A stretch of 20,315 nucleotides of DNA from the NCBI GenBank assembly GCA_030679025.1, contig JAUXTV010000092.1, positions 1 through 20,315 of the forward strand, given 5' to 3'. Positions within the stretch are counted from its first letter, which is position 1. Each line of letters opens with the position of its first letter. Shown in pieces: positions 6,516 through 12,763 of this stretch. The notes beneath the pieces were generated by a model, which had not been told where the DNA came from, made no database searches, and was given only the letters and a program-made list of their open reading frames with translations. The DNA is from Candidatus Woesearchaeota archaeon. GTDB taxonomy: Archaea; Nanobdellota; Nanobdellia; SCGC-AAA011-G17; UBA489. A program made the position numbers and the translations under genes.

Positions 6516-6534
6516 AGATTTATATAGTTTATAG
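6516..6534. promoter_or_regulatory. Divergent promoter region with overlapping TATA boxes
   Basis: The AT-rich block GATTTATATAGTTTATAG reads as a TATA box on both strands. On the minus strand ACTATATAAATC serves the PepSY gene. On the plus strand GATTTATATAG is about 28 nt before the ATG at 6550. One region may thus drive both genes. Confidence 0.5.
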
Positions 6535-6549
6535 GTCAATTATCGAAAG

Positions 6550-6720
6550 ATGCCTACCATAACAAAGACAGTAAAGGTAAAGCGACAAAAAGTAGCAATA
6601 AAAAATGATGTAAAATGGGGTCTATATGAAAAAGATTAAGAACCCAATTTGCGCAAAAAATTATTTTTTACAAAAGAATTGCTAGATTGGACAATAAAGG
6701 AAATAGACAAATTCAAATAA
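6550..6720 (+). pseudogene. Small gene interrupted by in-frame TAA, or a 29-aa micro-protein
   Basis: An ATG at 6550 sits at leaderless distance from a TATA box. It opens a basic 29-codon frame beginning MPTITKTVKVKRQKVAIKND and ending GLYEKD at the TAA 6637-6639. The same frame continues for 26 more codons with protein-like composition (LRKKLFFTKELLDWTIKEID) to a second TAA at 6718. Read together they would be a lysine-rich protein of about 56 residues. Three readings are possible: a nonsense-mutated gene, a genuine 29-aa peptide, or chance. I recognise no family. TAA has no known archaeal recoding, so read-through is not proposed. Confidence 0.4.
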
Positions 6721-6730
6721 AATTAAGGTA

Positions 6731-6740
6731 ACTTTAAAAA
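6731..6740 (+). promoter_or_regulatory. TATA box for tRNA-Val
   Basis: ACTTTAAAAA is centred about 30 nt before the first base of tRNA-Val. Confidence 0.5.
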
Positions 6741-6765
6741 TGGGGATTCTTAGCCTTATAGCTGT

Positions 6766-6860
6766 GAGCCCGTAGTCTAGAGTCTTGATAAAAGGCGGAT
6801 AACGGTTATGACGTCTCCATGACATGGAGGAGGTCACAGGTTCAAATCCTGTCGGGCTCA
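6766..6860 (+). tRNA. tRNA-Val (anticodon GAC) with D-loop intron
   Basis: The acceptor arms are GAGCCCG (6766-6772) and CGGGCTC (6853-6859), with discriminator A at 6860. The anticodon stem is TCTCC/GGAGG with one G-U pair, the loop is ATGACAT, and anticodon GAC is at 6821-6823. The T arm ACAGG-TTCAAAT-CCTGT is standard. The D region is 22 nt too long. Removing 6781-6802 gives a D arm of GTCTAGCGGTTATGAC and a normal 73-nt tRNA. The anticodon loop has no intron. CCA is not encoded. There is no T-run downstream, and a CDS starts 11 nt after the tRNA. Confidence 0.88.
6781..6802 (+). other. Predicted D-loop intron of tRNA-Val (22 nt, after G15)
   Basis: The inner hairpin is GTCTT-GATAA-AAGGC (6782-6796). 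The central helix is GTCT (6775-6778) with GGAT (6797-6800), two Watson-Crick and two G-U pairs. The 3-nt bulges are AGA and AAC, with cuts AG^A and AA^C. No good outer helix forms beyond the central one, so this is a relaxed BHB form. Excision leaves an ordinary D arm. Confidence 0.72.
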
Positions 6861-6871
6861 TTCACAATCAT

Positions 6872-8017
6872 ATGACCTTTTCATTTTATGAAACAAGAAT
6901 GAAGCCTACAAGTATTGAAGGATTAGTAGAACCAACAACACAAGGCTTAGTTATAACAACAGCAGATTTAGAAAATGATCAAAGTGGGCAGGCATTTTTA
7001 TGGTATGTTGGTAGACCAAGAAGTATTCACAAAGAAAGCGATACGATATTGAGAAATCCTATAGAACATGAAGGACGATTGTTAGTAGTTTGTGGTAGAA
7101 GTCGGATAAATGGGTTACTTTTTGGACGAGGAACTGGAATAGGTGATTTGACAAATCTACAAGTAATGTATCGTGGTGTTGTAGAAGGAATAAGTTCTTG
7201 GCAAAATCAATTAATCATAGCAAAAGCATCTACACAATATATAACAACTGATGAGAAAGTGTATCAAGGAGGATTTGAAAATATAGAAATAGGAGTTTTA
7301 CAAGAAGGAAAGTTTAGGGAATGTATGGTTTTACCAAGACAAGTTCATGCTGTTATACAAGGCACAGAACCTATACTACACACTATGTATCCTTATTGGT
7401 GGCCTGATAATTTTGGAGAGATTATACAATTACAAGGAACTCCTTTCAATCCTCAGAGAAAAGAACGTTTTACTTATAAGACTGGTTCTGAAGCACCTTA
7501 TAGTATAGGAATCTATCAAGGAGCTATTGTTCTGGGAAAAGTAGGCGAGCTTCTTTTTTTGAGAGATGGAAAACAAGCAATTGTAAATCGAATAGTAAGC
7601 GATCTGCATAAAAAATGGGAAGACCTTTCTCTAAGACAGATTCTTTCAAATCTAGGAAGAAGTCAACGTCCATCAAACGAGGAAATAGATATGATAGCTG
7701 ATAATAGTAGACCAATACTTAAACAACATGGAATTGCTCTTGAGGATGATTGTGAATTGTATTATTCAGAAGCTGTAGTCAATGCAATCGAAGAAGAATA
7801 TGCGGTAAGACATATTGTTGAATATAATGGAGAAGTTTTCTATGCTATGGGAAGAAGATTATATTCTTTACACCAAGATACTCCATTATGGACATTTAGA
7901 AACACTATTACAGGTCTAGGCGTTCTATCTGAAGAACTCTTAAAGAAGACAAAAGGAAAAGCAAGTGTCAGAAGAGGAAGATCAGCGATGCGAACCATGA
8001 TGCAGAGAGCAGCTTAA
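6872..8017 (+). CDS. Hypothetical 381-aa protein, possibly beta-propeller-like
   Basis: I do not recognise a family. The protein has no signal peptide or membrane helix. It is built of beta-rich units with recurrent patterns of hydrophobic strand, turn and strand: GRLLVVCGRSRINGLLFG, WQNQLIIAKASTQYITT, YQGAIVLGKVGELLFLRDG and YNGEVFYAMGRRLYSL. That spacing recalls a beta-propeller, which is inference only. The C-terminus is basic (KKTKGKASVRRGRSAMR). An in-frame ATG at 6824 lies inside tRNA-Val and is not credible. The first ATG after the tRNA is 6872; 6899 is the alternative. No TATA box lies between the tRNA and the gene, so the mRNA may come from the tRNA promoter and be released by tRNA processing. 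Confidence 0.8.
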   Translation: MTFSFYETRMKPTSIEGLVEPTTQGLVITTADLENDQSGQAFLWYVGRPRSIHKESDTILRNPIEHEGRLLVVCGRSRINGLLFGRGTGIGDLTNLQVMYRGVVEGISSWQNQLIIAKASTQYITTDEKVYQGGFENIEIGVLQEGKFRECMVLPRQVHAVIQGTEPILHTMYPYWWPDNFGEIIQLQGTPFNPQRKERFTYKTGSEAPYSIGIYQGAIVLGKVGELLFLRDGKQAIVNRIVSDLHKKWEDLSLRQILSNLGRSQRPSNEEIDMIADNSRPILKQHGIALEDDCELYYSEAVVNAIEEEYAVRHIVEYNGEVFYAMGRRLYSLHQDTPLWTFRNTITGLGVLSEELLKKTKGKASVRRGRSAMRTMMQRAA

Positions 8018-8027
8018 CTTTATAAAC
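8018..8027 (+). promoter_or_regulatory. TATA box for HD-domain protein
   Basis: CTTTATAAAC begins directly after the stop codon of the previous gene. It is centred about 25 nt before the ATG at 8048, giving a leaderless mRNA. Confidence 0.7.
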
Positions 8028-8047
8028 CATTTAAAATCCAGTTTAGT

Positions 8048-8665
8048 ATGGAAGAGAACATACTTACCTCCCGAGAATTTATGCAAGCACCCTACAAATC
8101 ATTAACGGAAATAATAGAACTCATAGATGAACCTAATAGAACTGCCTGTGTAAGATTAGTAGAAGACAATAAAGAATTATTTACAAAAGCAAGAGGTTCA
8201 AAGACTAAGCATCAAGCATGGACTGGCGGTTATTTAGATCATGTTGTTGAAGCTTCAAATATTGCTATAGTTTTCTATCCTACTTTGAATGCTTTAAGAC
8301 CCCTGCCCTTTACTTTATCAGATGTATTGTTAGTACTTTTTTTACACGATTTGGAAAAACCATGGAAGCACGATGTGCAAACAGGTAGATGGAGAGACAC
8401 TACTAGTTTAGATACAAAATCAAAAATACATGAATTCGTTGAACAAAAGATAAGATCCTATGGATTTCAACTTACAGATGAACATAGAAATGGTTTGAAA
8501 TATGTAGAGGGAGAAAATCAAGATTATCATCCAGAAATAAGAGTGCAAGGTCCTTTAGCAGCATTTGCACATTTAGGTGACCTAGCTAGTGCTCGTATTT
8601 TCTTTGATCATCCTTTACAAGAAAATGATCCTTGGCAGGGAAGCAAACGTAGTAATCCTGAATAA
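8048..8665 (+). CDS. HD-domain protein (putative metal-dependent phosphohydrolase)
   Basis: This 205-aa protein carries the residues of an HD fold. There is a histidine in the first helix pair (H55 and H65 in HQAWTGGYLDHVVEAS), the H100-D101 pair in LFLHDLEKPWKH, and the distal Asp D178 in AHLGDLASAR. HD proteins are usually metal-dependent phosphohydrolases on nucleotides or phosphodiesters; the substrate cannot be read from sequence. The helix around LEKPWKHDVQTGRW is unusually rich in Trp and charged residues. No signal peptide or membrane helix is present. Its own TATA box makes it a separate transcript from the gene upstream. It converges on the Cys-rich protein gene at 8728. Confidence 0.82.
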   Translation: MEENILTSREFMQAPYKSLTEIIELIDEPNRTACVRLVEDNKELFTKARGSKTKHQAWTGGYLDHVVEASNIAIVFYPTLNALRPLPFTLSDVLLVLFLHDLEKPWKHDVQTGRWRDTTSLDTKSKIHEFVEQKIRSYGFQLTDEHRNGLKYVEGENQDYHPEIRVQGPLAAFAHLGDLASARIFFDHPLQENDPWQGSKRSNPE

Positions 8666-8727
8666 TTTTCTAGATTAGTATCAAGCGCATTGCAGTTGTT
8701 GTTCTTCCCATGTTTGGAATTCTTGCA

Positions 8728-9111
8728 TCAAGAAAGGAAGATCCTATTTTGCATAAAACAAGCTAAGCAGAAACGAACATTAGTCTGAACATCATGGTAA
8801 TGAACATTCGCAAGATCTCCAGAACAAGAGGCACATATTTTTTTCTTGAATAAAGTGTAAGTATTTTTCTGAAAACAATCAGCATATCTTAAACAAGGCT
8901 TCTTCTCGTGTATAAGCGGTTTATTGGGTTTGAGGCTTTCAAAAGTCCTTTCTTGTATCACTTTTTTAGAGCAGGGATCGCAGAGGCGAAATTCTCTAAC
9001 AAGATCATGTAAGTGGTTTCCTAAAATAGTTTGTTTACAAAGATCACATGTTTGAGGAATAGCTATTCTGAAATTAATGCATTTTGTAGCGTGGGAACAG
9101 CTAGAGACCAT
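8728..9111 (-). CDS. Small Cys-rich protein with several zinc-finger-like motifs
   Basis: From the ATG at 9111 this is 127 aa with 14 Cys and 4 His. Paired motifs run along the chain: C-x(5)-HATKC-like at the N-terminus, CDLC followed by CDPC about 23 residues later, CLRYADC in the middle, and CASC followed by CLAC about 21 residues later near the C-terminus. Two or more treble-clef or zinc-ribbon units are likely; nucleic-acid or protein binding is a guess. A GTG at 9159 in the same frame would add 16 residues. The ATG is preferred because a TATA box (9134-9142) is centred 27 nt upstream of it and none fits the GTG. I recognise no named family. Confidence 0.72.
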   Translation of the reverse strand: MVSSCSHATKCINFRIAIPQTCDLCKQTILGNHLHDLVREFRLCDPCSKKVIQERTFESLKPNKPLIHEKKPCLRYADCFQKNTYTLFKKKICASCSGDLANVHYHDVQTNVRFCLACFMQNRIFLS

Positions 9112-9133
9112 ATTTAATACAAGATTGTCTATT

Positions 9134-9142
9134 CTATAAATC
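9134..9142 (-). promoter_or_regulatory. TATA box for the Cys-rich protein
   Basis: GATTTATAG on the minus strand is centred about 27 nt upstream of the ATG at 9111. It lies inside the frame extended back to the GTG at 9159, which argues against that longer start. Confidence 0.55.
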
Positions 9143-9228
9143 TTGTGGATGTTGAACACATACCTATAAATCTTTAGTTTAGAAAAATTACAACTCCTAA
9201 AAGTATTATACCCATGTTTAAATCAGAT

Positions 9229-10083
9229 CTAGTTATATAATTTATAAATTTTCTTTGCACAATTTAGTGTATCTTTATAGCCCTGATCAACTGCTGCCTT
9301 TAACTGCCATTTTTCATTATCCCACGGAGCCATTTTCAGTCTTTTCTTTGGGCAAAGATAAAGTATTTGAACAGCTGAAGGTATTTTAAAATTCCTTTGT
9401 TTTCTTTCCAGCACTTTCTGGTTTTTTCTAAATGCTTCATTTTTAGTAAGAACCCAGAGATTGTTTAAAAAATTCCCAAAATAACGATAAGACCATGAAC
9501 GATTGCCCCCAAGAACAATGACTTTTTTTGCACCTTTCTTTATTGCTTCTTGTACTAAGAGTTCATATCTCGCAGTTACCCTACTATCTAAATATTTTTT
9601 TCCTTTTAGAGTTACGGAATAATCTCTAAATATTCCAGAGAAAAAAGGAACTGTCATAGTTGCTTTAAGAAGATGTAATAAGTTTATGTTATCCTTATTC
9701 GAAAAAAAGGTAATTATGCCTGAGTTCTTATTCGTTACAGCGACAAATACTTTTAGAGGTGAAGTTTTAACTTTATTAAGTTTTAAAGAATTAGGTTCTT
9801 TCATAAAAACACCATCGACCATGGCATCACGATTAAACATTTTCCAAAATCTCCAAAAATTTAGAATTTTTTTAGTAGATATTTCCCTTGTCCAAATCTG
9901 CTCAGCTCTTTTAATTTGTTCAGAAAGGTAATAAAATGCATTTGCTGTTCCGCCAGATGAAGAAACAATAAACTTTGGAGGGTCTACCTTAAGTTTTATT
10001 AAAGCAAGGCAAACACCGCAAGCATAAGCCGTTTGATTTCCTCCTCCTGGGAAAACCCAAATTACCTCTTCTTTTTTGACCAC
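9229..10083 (-). CDS. Patatin-like phospholipase-family protein with altered active-site motifs
   Basis: This 284-aa protein follows the patatin fold. A Gly-rich oxyanion loop, FPGGGNQTAYACGVCLAL (residues 11-28), comes first. The nucleophile elbow is VSSSGGTANA with candidate Ser S43. Near residue 166 is YLDSRVTARYELLVQEAIKK, where patatins have the catalytic Asp in a DGG context, followed by GAKKVIVLG. Known members are Ser/Asp-dyad lipid acyl hydrolases. Here the elbow reads S-x-S-x-G instead of G-x-S-x-G, and the Asp motif is DS instead of DG, so activity is uncertain. No signal peptide is present. The start is GTG. An AT-rich box at about 10101-10110 sits roughly 23-25 nt upstream. Confidence 0.83.
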   Translation of the reverse strand: MVKKEEVIWVFPGGGNQTAYACGVCLALIKLKVDPPKFIVSSSGGTANAFYYLSEQIKRAEQIWTREISTKKILNFWRFWKMFNRDAMVDGVFMKEPNSLKLNKVKTSPLKVFVAVTNKNSGIITFFSNKDNINLLHLLKATMTVPFFSGIFRDYSVTLKGKKYLDSRVTARYELLVQEAIKKGAKKVIVLGGNRSWSYRYFGNFLNNLWVLTKNEAFRKNQKVLERKQRNFKIPSAVQILYLCPKKRLKMAPWDNEKWQLKAAVDQGYKDTLNCAKKIYKLYN

Positions 10084-10100
10084 AAATAACGAGAGAAATC

Positions 10101-10127
10101 CTATTTTTTAATACTTTCTAAAAATAG
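10101..10127. repeat. 8-bp inverted repeat in the divergent promoter region
   Basis: CTATTTTT and AAAAATAG flank an 11-nt spacer in the 151-nt gap between the patatin-like and helicase genes. The left arm coincides with the probable TATA region of the patatin-like gene, so it may simply be AT-rich promoter sequence or an operator. Nothing else notable is visible in this gap apart from the helicase TATA box. Confidence 0.35.
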
Positions 10128-10203
10128 TTGGAATATACTAGCTTTAGAGAGCAAGAAAATTACAAGTTTAACCTATTGGACTCGCCCATTTCTTAAGCAA
10201 ACA

Positions 10204-10214
10204 CCTTTATAAAC
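10204..10214 (+). promoter_or_regulatory. TATA box for the DEAD-box helicase
   Basis: CCTTTATAAAC is centred about 26 nt before the ATG at 10235. It supports that ATG rather than the TTG two codons earlier. Confidence 0.65.
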
Positions 10215-10234
10215 CCTTTAGAACTCATTTGAGT

Positions 10235-11461
10235 ATGGAAGAACGTATTACTTTCGAGAAACTAGTCACAGATCCCTTTGTCAAAAAGGCTTTGCATGAA
10301 ATAGGCATTCTAGAACCTACACCTATCCAAGAGCGTGCTATTCCTCTAGTACAAGCAGGAAAGGACGTTGTTGGTCAATCTAGTACAGGTTCTGGAAAGA
10401 CATTTGCATTCGCAGTTCCTATTGTTGAACAAATCAAAACAACAGAAGGACTCCAAGCTATAGTGCTAGTTCCAACAAGAGAACTCTGTGAGCAAGTTGC
10501 TGAAGAATGTAGCAAAATCACACGATACAAATCCATTAATGTGCTTAAAGTCTATGGAGGAGTATCTATTGAAGGTCAAATCAGAAATATTCCTCGAGCT
10601 AATATTATTATTGGTACGCCTGGTCGTGTCAAAGACGTATTACAACGAAGAGCACTAAGATTGGATACTATCAAATATTTTGTTCTCGATGAAGCAGATA
10701 AGATGTTAGACATGGGATTTATTGAAGACGTTGAATTCATTATCAAAGCAACACCTGCAAAGCGTCAAACCTTAATGTTTTCTGCAACCATGCCCAAAGA
10801 AGTTATGCATATCGTTAACAAGCATATGCGAGATCCACAATGGATCAAAACAAAAGAGCAAGTAGAACAATCTTTGTTAAAGCAATATTATTATGATGTT
10901 CCTATTAATGATCGTTTCCATTTGTTAGTGCATTTGTTAAAAGAAGAAAAAGCACCCTATGCTCTTGTTTTCTGTGGTACACGAAGATCTGTAGATTTAA
11001 TAGCATATAATCTCAATAAAAATGGTATCGAAGCTAAAGCCATCCACGGCGGATTAACACAATCAAAAAGAAAGCAGGTTATGGAATCTTTCCAAGGTAA
11101 GAAGACAGAAATCTTAGTTGCTAGCGATATCGCAGCACGCGGCCTTGATATTAAAATGCTTACACACGTGTATAATTTTGATGTGCCAAAAACTCCAAAA
11201 GAATATGTACATAGAGTAGGTCGTACTGCAAGAGCAGGAGAAGAAGGCATTGCTATTACACTAGTATCTCATAAAGATTATGATAATTTCCGCAGAGTGT
11301 TAGATGAACCTTCTTTGAAAATTGAAAAATTACCTTTGCCAAAATTCCCTATAGTTGATTTCCAAAGATTTATGCCAAGACAGTTTACTGGCAGACAAAG
11401 ACCTCAGGGAAGCGGATTCGGTCAGCATAGAAGATTTCCTCCTCGTCATCAACGTCGATAA
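10235..11461 (+). CDS. DEAD-box ATP-dependent RNA helicase
   Basis: This 408-aa protein has the complete DEAD-box set. The Q motif is EPTPIQ. Motif I is SSTGSGKT (49-56), Ia is PTREL, Ib is TPGR, and II is DEAD (152-155). Motif III is SAT (183-185), IV is LVFCGTRR, V is ASDIAARGLDI, and VI is HRVGRTARAG (from 326). It is a two-RecA-domain enzyme that unwinds short RNA duplexes using ATP, with roles in ribosome assembly, RNA turnover or cold response. After the helicase core comes a short Arg/Gln/Pro-rich tail (RQFTGRQRPQGSGFG and onward), typical of an RNA-binding extension. It is leaderless and converges on the CysQ-like gene. Confidence 0.97.
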   Translation: MEERITFEKLVTDPFVKKALHEIGILEPTPIQERAIPLVQAGKDVVGQSSTGSGKTFAFAVPIVEQIKTTEGLQAIVLVPTRELCEQVAEECSKITRYKSINVLKVYGGVSIEGQIRNIPRANIIIGTPGRVKDVLQRRALRLDTIKYFVLDEADKMLDMGFIEDVEFIIKATPAKRQTLMFSATMPKEVMHIVNKHMRDPQWIKTKEQVEQSLLKQYYYDVPINDRFHLLVHLLKEEKAPYALVFCGTRRSVDLIAYNLNKNGIEAKAIHGGLTQSKRKQVMESFQGKKTEILVASDIAARGLDIKMLTHVYNFDVPKTPKEYVHRVGRTARAGEEGIAITLVSHKDYDNFRRVLDEPSLKIEKLPLPKFPIVDFQRFMPRQFTGRQRPQGSGFGQHRRFPPRHQRR

Positions 11462-11505
11462 GAGTAGAGAGATTTCTAAAAACTAATAAGCGAGTGATTG
11501 GTAAA

Positions 11506-11523
11506 GTAAACGTCATGGTTTAC
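11506..11523. terminator. Hairpin midway between convergent helicase and CysQ-like genes
   Basis: GTAAAC-GTCATG-GTTTAC is a perfect 6-bp stem in the centre of the 101-nt gap (11462-11562) between two convergent stops. Like 5086-5101 it may mark transcript ends. The rest of the gap shows nothing recognisable. Confidence 0.3.
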
Positions 11524-11562
11524 AATCAAAATTTCGTGGGTTTTGCAAGATACCTCTATTTA

Positions 11563-12366
11563 TTATTGAACAGTATATTGTGTGGCTATTTTTAAGAGAT
11601 CTGAATGAATCGTATGATTAGAACAGAGAAAGGGAGGAACTTTAATATCAGATTTATTATAGCTAATTTTTTTGCCTGCAAAATCAGTTATTAGAGCACC
11701 TGATTGTGTGACTATACAATCCATTGCACATATGTCCCACTCATTTATGCTAGTAAATCGATAATAGACATCAGCTTTTCCAGAAGCGACAAGACACCCT
11801 TTTAGTGAACTGCCGCTCGTAATGATTCCTTTAAACTGATGTTGTTTTACCAGTTCTTTTTCTTGAGTTGCATGAGATCGACTCATAGTAATAAACATTT
11901 TTTCAACTGCACTGTGGGAAGATGGTGTCAATTTATGTCTCTTTCCCTTTTCTTCTAAGAAAGAACCTTTTCCAACAGCTGCATAATACAATTGGTCGAG
12001 CACAGGTGCGTAAATAACGCCAACTACAGGTTCGTGTTTATGAACGAGAGCAATATTAACAGTAAATTCTCCATTCTTTGCTATAAATTCCTTCGTCCCA
12101 TCTAAGGGGTCGATAGTCCAGACATACTCCTTTGTCAAGCGCTCTGTTGTATCTTCAGTCTCTTCTGCTAAAACACCATACATAGGAAATTCTTTTAGCA
12201 ACATTTCAAGAATAATCTTTTCTGCGCGTTTATCTGCTTGAGTGACAGGACTTGCATCCTTTTTTAGTTCCACTGCAAACGGCAACGCGTAAACTTCCAT
12301 TATTTTCTTTCCAGCCTCGCGAGCTGCGCTTTTGGCAACTTCTAGCTCTAGAGCATAATCTTTCAT
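11563..12366 (-). CDS. Inositol-monophosphatase-family phosphatase, CysQ-like
   Basis: From the ATG at 12366 this is 267 aa with the Li-sensitive phosphatase signatures. These are LAEETE with metal ligand E68, WTIDPLDGTKEF with D86 and D89, and INEWDICAMD with D211 before SGALITDFAG. The GTKEFIAKNGEFTVNIALV form is typical of CysQ, 3'(2'),5'-bisphosphate nucleotidase. CysQ removes pAp from sulfate assimilation or lipid/cofactor metabolism. In archaea the same superfamily also includes inositol-1-phosphatase and fructose-1,6-bisphosphatase, so the substrate is tentative. The frame extends to an ATG at 12423 (19 extra residues). The 12366 start is preferred because family proteins begin here and a TATA-like box (12388-12400) is about 28 nt upstream. 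Confidence 0.92.
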   Translation of the reverse strand: MKDYALELEVAKSAAREAGKKIMEVYALPFAVELKKDASPVTQADKRAEKIILEMLLKEFPMYGVLAEETEDTTERLTKEYVWTIDPLDGTKEFIAKNGEFTVNIALVHKHEPVVGVIYAPVLDQLYYAAVGKGSFLEEKGKRHKLTPSSHSAVEKMFITMSRSHATQEKELVKQHQFKGIITSGSSLKGCLVASGKADVYYRFTSINEWDICAMDCIVTQSGALITDFAGKKISYNKSDIKVPPFLCSNHTIHSDLLKIATQYTVQ

Positions 12367-12387
12367 AAAGAATGGACGCCCATTGAT

Positions 12388-12400
12388 CCTTTTAAAGTTA
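12388..12400 (-). promoter_or_regulatory. TATA-like box for the CysQ-like gene
   Basis: TAACTTTAAAAGG on the minus strand is centred about 28 nt upstream of the ATG at 12366. A second candidate (CTATATAAGC on the minus strand, about 12455-12464) would suit the ATG at 12423 with a short leader. Confidence 0.45.
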
Positions 12401-12486
12401 GTGTCTTCTAGGACTAGATTCATGACATTAACTTAACAGTTCAGGAGATAGCAATGCTTATATAGTTCTTATACTCTTCAAAAGTA

Positions 12487-12502
12487 ACTCTTGCAAGAGT
12501 TT
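12487..12502. promoter_or_regulatory. Perfect 16-bp palindrome, candidate operator
   Basis: AACTCTTGCAAGAGTT is perfectly self-complementary. It lies in the gap between the divergent CysQ-like gene and the operon starting at 12569, about 25 nt downstream of a TATA-like TTATATAG at 12456-12463. A dimeric winged-helix protein could bind such a site. The first gene of the operon encodes a winged-helix protein, so autoregulation is a reasonable inference. Confidence 0.45.
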
Positions 12503-12511
12503 TTAGGGAGA

Positions 12512-12551
12512 AAAAGAGGTTGAAAAAGGCTTGAAAAGAAAAAAAGAGGTT
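12512..12551 (+). repeat. 11-bp direct repeat upstream of the surface-protein operon
   Basis: AAAAAGAGGTT occurs at 12512-12522 and again at 12541-12551, a 29-bp period of nearly three helical turns. It lies in a purine-rich tract that also contains two GAAAAGG/GAAAAGA-like units. It may be a regulator or RNA-binding site, or simple purine-rich sequence. Confidence 0.4.
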
Positions 12552-12568
12552 TTTAAGGGTTTATTTTA

Positions 12569-12763
12569 ATGATACCAACGGAAAAAGAGCTAGTGGACTT
12601 TCTGAAAAAACATGATCTAATCAACCTAACAGCCATAGCTAAACATTTTGAAATCAAGAATGCAACAGTTCCAGATCTCCTCAAGCCTTTGGAAAAGAGA
12701 AAAGTAGTCGAAGTGCGTAAGTTTGGTGGATCAAAAGTAGTATTGCTCCGGAGGTCCGCATGA
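12569..12763 (+). CDS. 64-aa winged-helix DNA-binding protein
   Basis: This small single-domain protein has the wHTH pattern. Helix 1 is EKELVDFLKKHD, then NLTAIAKHFEIKNATVPDLLKPLEKRKVV forms helices 2 and 3, and the wing is VEVRKFGGSKVVLLRR. There is no other domain. Its TGA overlaps the ATG of the 658-aa gene (ATGA), and a strong Shine-Dalgarno site for that gene lies inside it, so the two are translationally coupled. The context implies a local regulator of the membrane/secreted-protein operon, possibly acting at the palindrome 70-80 nt upstream. The start ATG has no TATA box at leaderless distance, so its mRNA probably has a leader. Antisense frames over it are not credible. Confidence 0.78.
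   Translation: MIPTEKELVDFLKKHDLINLTAIAKHFEIKNATVPDLLKPLEKRKVVEVRKFGGSKVVLLRRSA
12750..12755 (+). promoter_or_regulatory. Shine-Dalgarno site for the 658-aa gene
   Basis: GGAGGT lies 4 nt before the ATG at 12760, inside the preceding gene. It is the clearest Shine-Dalgarno site in the window and is used for an operon-internal gene, as is usual where first genes are leaderless. Confidence 0.7.

Noticed and set aside
6637..6639. Recoding of the in-frame TAA (for example as a non-standard amino acid)
   Set aside because: Known archaeal stop recoding uses TAG (pyrrolysine) or TGA (selenocysteine); there is no sign of either system.
6824..6871. N-terminal extension of the 381-aa protein
   Set aside because: These codons are the anticodon and T arms of tRNA-Val and its short spacer.
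9112..9159. GTG start extending the Cys-rich protein by 16 residues
   Set aside because: The TATA box for the ATG at 9111 lies inside this extension and no TATA fits the GTG.
12487..12505. Palindrome plus T-run as an intrinsic terminator
   Set aside because: No gene on the plus strand ends upstream of it; the flanking genes are divergent, so an operator or leader element fits better.
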